Part shown: positions 4,843-9,351 of the stretch, piece by piece
How the letters are laid out: each line of letters begins with the position of its first letter
How positions within the stretch are numbered: position 1 is the stretch's first letter
Assembly: GCA_929200335.1 (NCBI GenBank)
Contig: CAKMZG010000028.1
Coordinates: 3,582 to 12,932, forward strand
Source: an uncultured Alphaproteobacteria bacterium
GTDB taxonomy: Bacteria > Pseudomonadota > Alphaproteobacteria > Rhizobiales > Rhizobiaceae
DNA: 9,351 nt
Reading direction: 5' to 3'
Notes under the pieces: model-generated
Told to the model about the DNA's origin: nothing
The model's input: the letters and a program-made list of their open reading frames with translations, nothing else
The model's database searches: none
Program-made: the position numbers and the translations under genes

Positions 4843-7287
4843 AATATCCAAGTTACTCACATTTAGAGCATTACTTTGAATAAATTCGCGGCGAGGCTCC
4901 ACTTCTTCACCCATCAAACGAGAGAAAAGATCATCCGCATCGGTTGCTTCAAATACCTTCACCTGTAAGAGTGTGCGCGCATCAGGATCAAGGGTGGTTT
5001 CCCAAAGTTGATCGGCATTCATCTCACCTAGACCTTTATAGCGCTGGGTAGTGATGCCCTTTTGACCCACTGCAAAAACAGTTTCCAAAAGGCTACGAGG
5101 CCCAAAAATTTCGCTTTTCACTTCCTTGCGTTCTAAAATGCTTGGCTTTGTATAAATGGCTTGCAAATCTGCTGCCCATTTATCTAAACGCATAGCATCG
5201 GCAGAACCAAAGAAAGCTGGATCAAGCTTATGACTTTCTTTCACGCCGCGCACAGTGCGCTCAAAGACCAGCGATCCATCCTCATCAACTGTGCCTTCCC
5301 AGCCTTTCTCAGTTTCTTCCGCGATAACATTCAAGCGCTTAGCCACATAGCCAGCCGCTTCTAATGCAACATCACGATTGGATAGGCGCTCTGCATTTAA
5401 TGCGCCCGCAATGGCTGCTTGCTCAATAATTTCAACGTTATATTTATCATTGATATCATTAAGGGCATTACGGATTTGAAGGGCTTTTTGCACTACTGTT
5501 TTAAGATCAGAGCTTGCAAGCGTTTCACCATCGCCTAAAATCAAACGTGCATCATCAATGCCGCCATCGATAAGATAATTCTCCATCTCGGCTTCATCTT
5601 TTAGATATTGGCTAGATTTGCCGCGTGTCACTTTATAAAGCGGTGGCTGTGCAATATAAAGATAGCCTTTTTCGATCAACTCCGGCATTTGACGGAAGAA
5701 GAAGGTCAATAACAATGTACGAATATGCGCACCATCCACGTCAGCATCTGTCATGATGATAACCTTATGATAGCGAATTTTATCAATATTATATTCGTCA
5801 CGGCCAATGCCTGTACCAAGAGCTGTAATCAAATTACCAATTTGATCCGATGAAATCATTTTTTCAAAGCGCGCACGCTCCACATTTAAAACTTTACCGC
5901 GTAGAGGCAAAATAGCCTGATCTTTACGAGAACGCCCTTGCTTTGCAGAACCGCCAGCACTATCGCCCTCCACGATGAAAATTTCTGATTTAGCAGGATC
6001 ACGCTCTTGGCAATCAGCAAGCTTTCCTGGAAGGGAGGCAATATCTAATGCACCTTTTCGACGGGTAAGTTCACGCGCTTTTCTAGCTGCCTCGCGGGCT
6101 GATGCAGCTTCAATTACTTTACCAACGACGGTACGTGCATCTTGCGGATTTTCTTCCATCCAGTCCTTAAGCGCTTCATTTACCAGACTCTCAACCACTG
6201 GCCGCACCTCAGATGACACAAGTTTATCTTTGGTTTGAGATGAAAATTTAGGATCTGGCACTTTTACAGATAAAACGCAGCTCAACCCCTCACGGCAATC
6301 ATCCCCCGTTAGCGAAGCTTTTTCTTTTTTCATCATGCCAGAGCGATCAGCATAACCTGTAACCTGACGGGTCAAAGCACCACGGAAACCAGCTAAGTGT
6401 GTGCCACCATCGCGCTGTGGAATATTATTGGTAAAACAAAGCACATTTTCATGATAGCTGTCATTCCACCACAATGCCACTTCAACCGCGATACCATCTT
6501 TTTCTGACGTTAGGTAGATAGGCGTATCAATTAAAGCGCCCTTAGCGCGATCGAGATAACGCACAAATTCAATCAAGCCGCCCTCATAGTAAAGCTCAAT
6601 TTTTTCTTCTTCGGCCTTGCGGTTATCGATCAAAACAATTTTAGCACCTGAATTCAAGAACGCCAATTCACGCAAGCGATGCTCAAGGGTTTTGAAATCA
6701 AACTCTACCATAGTAAAGGTTTCGGCTGATGGGGTAAAAGTTACTTCCGTACCTGTTTCATCGCCACAATCACCAATAATTTCCAATGGCCCATCAGAAA
6801 CACCATGGGTAAAGCTGATGCGGTGTAATTTACCATTCCGTTTAATCTGTAGGATAAGCGATACAGATAGCGCATTCACAACAGACACGCCAACACCGTG
6901 AAGACCACCAGAAACCTTATAGGAATTTTGGTCAAATTTACCACCAGCGTGAAGCTGCGTCATGATCACTTCTGCGGCGGAGACGCCTTCTTCTTCGTGG
7001 ATATCTGTTGGGATACCACGACCATTATCTTTTACAGTCACAGATCCATCGGCATTTAAAATAACAGATACATGATCGGCATGGCCAGCAAGCACCTCAT
7101 CAATACCATTATCAACCACCTCATAAACCATGTGATGCAGGCCAGAGCCATCATCGGTATCACCAATATACATACCTGGGCGTTTTCTAACCGCATCAAG
7201 GCCTTTTAGCACTTTAATGGAGCTGGCATCATAATCCGCGCCAGCTGGAACATTATCTTCTGCTTCATTATTTGGTGTATCGCTCAT
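4840..7287 (-). CDS. gyrB: DNA gyrase subunit B
   Basis: This 815-residue ATPase subunit pairs with GyrA to introduce negative supercoils into DNA. The GHKL ATPase domain shows YEVVDNGIDE (55-64, general base Glu56 and Mg-binding Asn60), KDNGRGIP (86-93) and the ATP-lid motif GGLHGVGVSVVNALS (127-141). The TOPRIM domain has EGDSAGGSAKQGR (440-452, catalytic Glu440), PLRGKVLNVERA (461-472) and DADVD (514-518) for metal binding. QRYKGLGEMNADQLWETT (748-765) is the C-terminal GyrA-interaction region. The insert before that motif (about 555-735) and the total length match proteobacterial GyrB rather than ParE. I chose the ATG at 7287 because AAGGA lies six bases upstream and the protein then begins MSDTPNNE; an in-frame ATG at 7314 would add nine residues with no good ribosome site. 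Position 61 is Gly, where most relatives I recall have Ala or Ser. No frameshift is seen. Confidence 0.97.
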   Translation of the reverse strand: MSDTPNNEAEDNVPAGADYDASSIKVLKGLDAVRKRPGMYIGDTDDGSGLHHMVYEVVDNGIDEVLAGHADHVSVILNADGSVTVKDNGRGIPTDIHEEEGVSAAEVIMTQLHAGGKFDQNSYKVSGGLHGVGVSVVNALSVSLILQIKRNGKLHRISFTHGVSDGPLEIIGDCGDETGTEVTFTPSAETFTMVEFDFKTLEHRLRELAFLNSGAKIVLIDNRKAEEEKIELYYEGGLIEFVRYLDRAKGALIDTPIYLTSEKDGIAVEVALWWNDSYHENVLCFTNNIPQRDGGTHLAGFRGALTRQVTGYADRSGMMKKEKASLTGDDCREGLSCVLSVKVPDPKFSSQTKDKLVSSEVRPVVESLVNEALKDWMEENPQDARTVVGKVIEAASAREAARKARELTRRKGALDIASLPGKLADCQERDPAKSEIFIVEGDSAGGSAKQGRSRKDQAILPLRGKVLNVERARFEKMISSDQIGNLITALGTGIGRDEYNIDKIRYHKVIIMTDADVDGAHIRTLLLTFFFRQMPELIEKGYLYIAQPPLYKVTRGKSSQYLKDEAEMENYLIDGGIDDARLILGDGETLASSDLKTVVQKALQIRNALNDINDKYNVEIIEQAAIAGALNAERLSNRDVALEAAGYVAKRLNVIAEETEKGWEGTVDEDGSLVFERTVRGVKESHKLDPAFFGSADAMRLDKWAADLQAIYTKPSILERKEVKSEIFGPRSLLETVFAVGQKGITTQRYKGLGEMNADQLWETTLDPDARTLLQVKVFEATDADDLFSRLMGEEVEPRREFIQSNALNVSNLDI

Positions 7288-7293
7288 TAGCCA

Positions 7294-7298
7294 TCCTT
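7294..7298 (-). promoter_or_regulatory. Ribosome binding site that fixes the gyrB start
   Basis: AAGGA on the minus strand lies six bases before the ATG at 7287-7285. The alternative in-frame ATG at 7314 has no comparable site. Confidence 0.6.
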
Positions 7299-7392
7299 GA
7301 TATATCAACAACATATTGATTTCATTGTAAAAACAACAGCTCAGTTAAAGCGCCGCATCTCACAACATCGAATCAATAAAATTCATTCTTAA

Positions 7393-7420
7393 ACTATAGC
7401 CTTTGATGATCAAAAAACAA
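7393..7420 (-). promoter_or_regulatory. Candidate gyrB promoter
   Basis: On the minus strand, TTGTTT (7420-7415) and TATAGT (7398-7393) are separated by 16 bases. That gives a sigma-70-like promoter with a good -10 and a poor -35. Transcription would begin near 7386, about 100 bases before the gyrB ATG. The inverted repeat CCTTTG-N12-CAAAGG (7400-7423) covers the spacer and the -35 box. Confidence 0.4.
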
Positions 7421-7513
7421 AGGATTTGCATTAATTTAGACAAGATATACACATCCTACATTTGTCGTAAGAAGCAGATAAAACAAGTGCATTCTTTGTA
7501 AATCTGATTGTTC

Positions 7514-7541
7514 ATAAAAAAGTATACAAACTGTTTTTTAT
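7514..7541. repeat. A/T inverted repeat upstream of the CDGSH fusion gene
   Basis: ATAAAAAA (7514-7521) and TTTTTTAT (7534-7541) are perfect 8-bp arms around a 12-base spacer that begins with the palindrome GTATAC. The site lies 105 bases before the start codon of the fusion gene. It could be an operator, a bent-DNA element or chance. Confidence 0.45.
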
Positions 7542-7634
7542 AAATGCCTATTACAGCCACTTTCTACATGTTAGCACTGAGGTACGACATCAGATTATTG
7601 CAAAACTCTATTAGGCAATATCAAATTATATATT

Positions 7635-7640
7635 AAGGAA
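7635..7640 (+). promoter_or_regulatory. Ribosome binding site of the CDGSH fusion gene
   Basis: AAGGAA lies six bases before the ATG at 7647, supporting this start and therefore inclusion of both CDGSH motifs in the protein. Confidence 0.65.
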
Positions 7641-7646
7641 ATTTTA

Positions 7647-9194
7647 ATGACAGATAATTCAAAAACTGCTCCCATCATCGCTGCAAAATCCCCAATTAAA
7701 GTTGAGTTAGAAGCAGGCAAAGATTATTATTGGTGCAAATGTGGCAAATCCGCCAATCAACCTTTTTGTGATGGTTCTCATGCTGGCACTGGCATTACAC
7801 CATTGAAATTTACCGCAGAGAAAACTGAAAGCGCTGCACTTTGCCAATGTAAAGCCAGTGCAAATGCACCATTTTGTGATGGCTCTCATGCAAAATTAGG
7901 GGATTTAAATATCGGTGATGACGCGCCACGACCTACAAACAAATCAGGCGCTCCAGCAGCCACCCCAACACCAGAAGAGCCAACAGTTGCCCGCATTCAT
8001 GAATTGGCACGTGATGGCTTATCAAAACTCGGCCATCATGGCGAAATGGGATCAATGGGCGTTCCGCGCAAGGATTTACCTCATTGGGATGACATCCAAA
8101 TATTGCCTGCTCAAATGGCGCGAAAACCATTGCTAGACGATCACAGTGTATCAACATCTGTCACAATTGGCCCACGCGCTGCAAAGCCACTTCAGCTTGA
8201 TATTCCATTGTTTGTATCAGATATGAGCTTTGGCGCTTTATCAGAAGAGGCTAAAACAGCGCTTGCCCGTGGTGCAGAGCTTGCAGGCACAGGCATATGC
8301 TCAGGCGAAGGTGGCATGCTAGCAGAAGAACAAGCCGAAAATACACGTTATTTCTATGAACTGGCATCTGCTAAATTCGGCTGGGACATCTCATTGGTTG
8401 AACGCGTACAGGCCTTTCATTTCAAAGGCGGACAAGGGGCAAAAACAGGCACGGGCGGACATCTTCCAGGCAATAAAGTTTTGGGCAAAATTGCAGAAGT
8501 ACGCGGCCTAGAACCAGGGCAGAGTGCAATTTCACCTTCAACCTTTAGCGACCTCAAAACAGCAGCTGATTTCAAAAAACTTGCAGATGAGGTACGCGAG
8601 CGCTCTGGCGGAATTCCAATCGGCTTCAAATTATCAGCAAATCACATTGAAGATGACATTGATTTTGCTTTAGATGCTAGCGCTGATTATATCATTTTAG
8701 ATGGCCGTGGAGGTGGAACAGGTGCAGCACCACTAATTTTTAGAGATCATATCTCCGTACCAACCATTCCCGCCCTTGCCCGCGCTAGAAAGCATTTGGA
8801 TAACAAAGCAGGCAGAGATGTCACTTTGGTTATCACAGGCGGATTGCGCGTAGCCGAGGATTTTGTCAAGGCCATGGCTATGGGCGCAGATGCCATTGCG
8901 CTCTCCAACTCTGCCATGCAAGCCGTTGGCTGTATTGCTGCACGGATGTGCAATTCTAATAATTGCCCAGTTGGCATCGCAACACAAAAACCTGAATTAC
9001 GTGCACGTCTGGATGTTCAAATTGGCGCAGAAAAACTCGCTCGTTATTTCAATGCCAGTGTTGAATTGATGCAGGTTCTAACCCGTGCTTGTGGTCATGA
9101 TGATATATCAAAATTATCAGCAAATGACATCACCACTTGGAAGCGTGAGATGGCAGATTTAAGCGGTGTTAAATTTGCTGGACTTACTGGCTAA
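7647..9194 (+). CDS. Tandem CDGSH iron-sulfur domains fused to an FMN-binding glutamate-synthase-like domain
   Basis: This 515-residue protein, with no signal peptide or membrane segment, is probably a cytosolic flavin/iron-sulfur redox enzyme. Two CDGSH motifs come first: C30-x-C32...P39-F-C41-D-G-S-H45 and C66-x-C68...P75-F-C77-D-G-S-H81. Each carries the three Cys and one His that bind a [2Fe-2S] cluster, in the two-motif arrangement of CISD3-type proteins. A Pro/Ala/Thr-rich linker (about 92-113) leads to a GltB-like barrel. Its landmarks are DMSFGALSEEAK (192-203), CSGEGG (218-223), GGQGAKTGTGGHLPGNKV (261-278), LDGRGGGTGAAP (351-361), ITGGLR (396-401) and the [3Fe-4S] motif C429-x5-C435-x4-C440 followed by PVGIATQ. 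The glutaminase domain and C-terminal GXGXG domain of real glutamate synthase are absent. The C-terminus (ARACGHDDIS...) recalls the GlxD/MgsC N-methylglutamate-synthase group. The substrate is therefore unknown. The domain calls are firm; the interdomain electron-transfer role is inference. Confidence 0.92.
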   Translation: MTDNSKTAPIIAAKSPIKVELEAGKDYYWCKCGKSANQPFCDGSHAGTGITPLKFTAEKTESAALCQCKASANAPFCDGSHAKLGDLNIGDDAPRPTNKSGAPAATPTPEEPTVARIHELARDGLSKLGHHGEMGSMGVPRKDLPHWDDIQILPAQMARKPLLDDHSVSTSVTIGPRAAKPLQLDIPLFVSDMSFGALSEEAKTALARGAELAGTGICSGEGGMLAEEQAENTRYFYELASAKFGWDISLVERVQAFHFKGGQGAKTGTGGHLPGNKVLGKIAEVRGLEPGQSAISPSTFSDLKTAADFKKLADEVRERSGGIPIGFKLSANHIEDDIDFALDASADYIILDGRGGGTGAAPLIFRDHISVPTIPALARARKHLDNKAGRDVTLVITGGLRVAEDFVKAMAMGADAIALSNSAMQAVGCIAARMCNSNNCPVGIATQKPELRARLDVQIGAEKLARYFNASVELMQVLTRACGHDDISKLSANDITTWKREMADLSGVKFAGLTG

Positions 9195-9351
9195 TTTTTA
9201 TCCTCTGGCAAGACAGGAAGGGGTAGAATATCTATCCCTTCTTCAACCAGTTCTTTAATATCATCGAGCTTTGCTTCACCATGAATACCGCGCTTTTCAG
9301 TTTCACCATAATGAATTTTACGAGCTTCCTCTGTGAATTTTTCCCCTACAT
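9191..9351 (-). CDS. DUF1178-family protein, C-terminal fragment
   Basis: The last 52 codons of a minus-strand gene that enters from the right edge. The reading frame gives VGEKFTEEARKIHYGE, then RGIHGEAKLDDIKELVEEGIDILPLP and the end LPEDKN. The EEARKIHYGE...RGIxGEA...EEGIxxxPLP pattern matches, from memory, the C-terminus of DUF1178 proteins. These are small, widespread proteobacterial proteins of unknown function with an N-terminal Cys-rich segment, which lies outside the window here. Its TAG stop (9193-9191) overlaps the TAA stop of the convergent CDGSH fusion gene by three bases. Confidence 0.8.
   Translation of the reverse strand, partial: VGEKFTEEARKIHYGETEKRGIHGEAKLDDIKELVEEGIDILPLPVLPEDKN
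9215..9243 (+). terminator. Strong hairpin after the CDGSH fusion gene, inside the convergent DUF1178 coding region
   Basis: GAAGGGGTAGA (9217-9227) pairs with TCTATCCCTTC (9231-9241) across a 3-base ATA loop. The stem extends by A9215-T9243 and G9216-T9242 to 13 pairs. Two of these pairs are G-U in plus-strand RNA and would be A-C mismatches in minus-strand RNA, so the structure favours the CDGSH transcript. It begins 20 bases after that gene's stop. The following sequence is pyrimidine-rich but has no true T-run, so it may be a 3'-end stabiliser rather than a classical terminator. Confidence 0.55.

Larger units (their letters stand above)
7288..7646. other. Divergent intergenic region between gyrB and the CDGSH fusion gene
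   Basis: No gene is seen in these 359 bases. The gyrB-proximal side holds the candidate gyrB promoter and its overlapping dyad (7393-7423). Farther right is an A/T dyad ATAAAAAA-N12-TTTTTTAT (7514-7541). For the plus-strand gene, TTGCAA at 7598-7603 could be a -35 box, but the matching -10 (TCAAAT at 7621-7626) is poor and would leave almost no leader. I therefore do not call a promoter there. Confidence 0.5.

Noticed and set aside
4840..7287. Possibility that the topoisomerase gene is parE rather than gyrB
   Set aside because: The length of 815 residues, the large insert after the TOPRIM domain and the QRYKGLGEMN...LWETT ending fit proteobacterial GyrB; ParE is shorter and lacks the insert.
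7288..7314. Nine-residue longer gyrB start at 7314
   Set aside because: It has no good ribosome site, whereas AAGGA is well placed for the ATG at 7287, and GyrB proteins of this type usually start with a short acidic leader such as MSD/MTD.
7707..7889. Minus-strand frame opposite the CDGSH region
   Set aside because: Its length and repeated phrases simply mirror the duplicated CDGSH codons on the plus strand.

Overview
The window looks like chromosomal DNA from an AT-biased alphaproteobacterium. GyrB resembles Rhizobiales-type (Hyphomicrobiales) sequences along its whole length, as far as I can judge from memory. A DUF1178-type C-terminus, an alphaproteobacterial-style ProX-ProV-ProW gene order and a CDGSH/glutamate-synthase fusion agree with that. 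Osmolyte uptake genes and a two-partner-secretion exoprotein would suit a marine or host-associated lifestyle, but that is inference.

Layout, left to right. (1) 1-265, minus: the first 88 residues of a secreted two-partner-secretion (TpsA/filamentous-haemagglutinin-like) protein that runs off the left edge. (2) 266-540: a very AT-rich divergent intergenic region with short direct repeats and one dyad. (3) 541-4155, plus: a three-gene glycine-betaine/proline-betaine-type ABC importer. It comprises the periplasmic binding protein (proX-like), the ATPase (proV-like) and a permease (proW-like) with an unusual N-terminal extension of about 250 residues. A perfect 11-bp hairpin separates the first gene from the second. 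(4) 4353-4428, minus: a complete tRNA-Ala(GGC). (5) 4429-4839: a gene-poor stretch with a perfect palindrome and a bulged stem-loop. (6) 4840-7287, minus: a complete gyrB. (7) 7288-7646: a divergent intergenic region with a plausible gyrB promoter overlapped by a dyad. (8) 7647-9194, plus: two CDGSH iron-sulfur motifs fused to an FMN/[3Fe-4S] glutamate-synthase-like domain. (9) 9191-9351, minus: the C-terminus of a DUF1178-family protein. Its stop codon overlaps the stop codon of the fusion gene.

How the genes fit together: the ABC genes form one functional unit, in which ProX captures the osmolyte, ProW forms the channel and ProV supplies energy. gyrB, the tRNA and the DUF1178 gene are housekeeping neighbours. 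The CDGSH-glutamate-synthase fusion is probably a stand-alone redox enzyme of unknown substrate. I see no CRISPR array, insertion sequence, phage gene or defence system. The most unusual items are the CDGSH fusion, the extended permease, and a strand-biased hairpin placed inside the convergent DUF1178 coding region.
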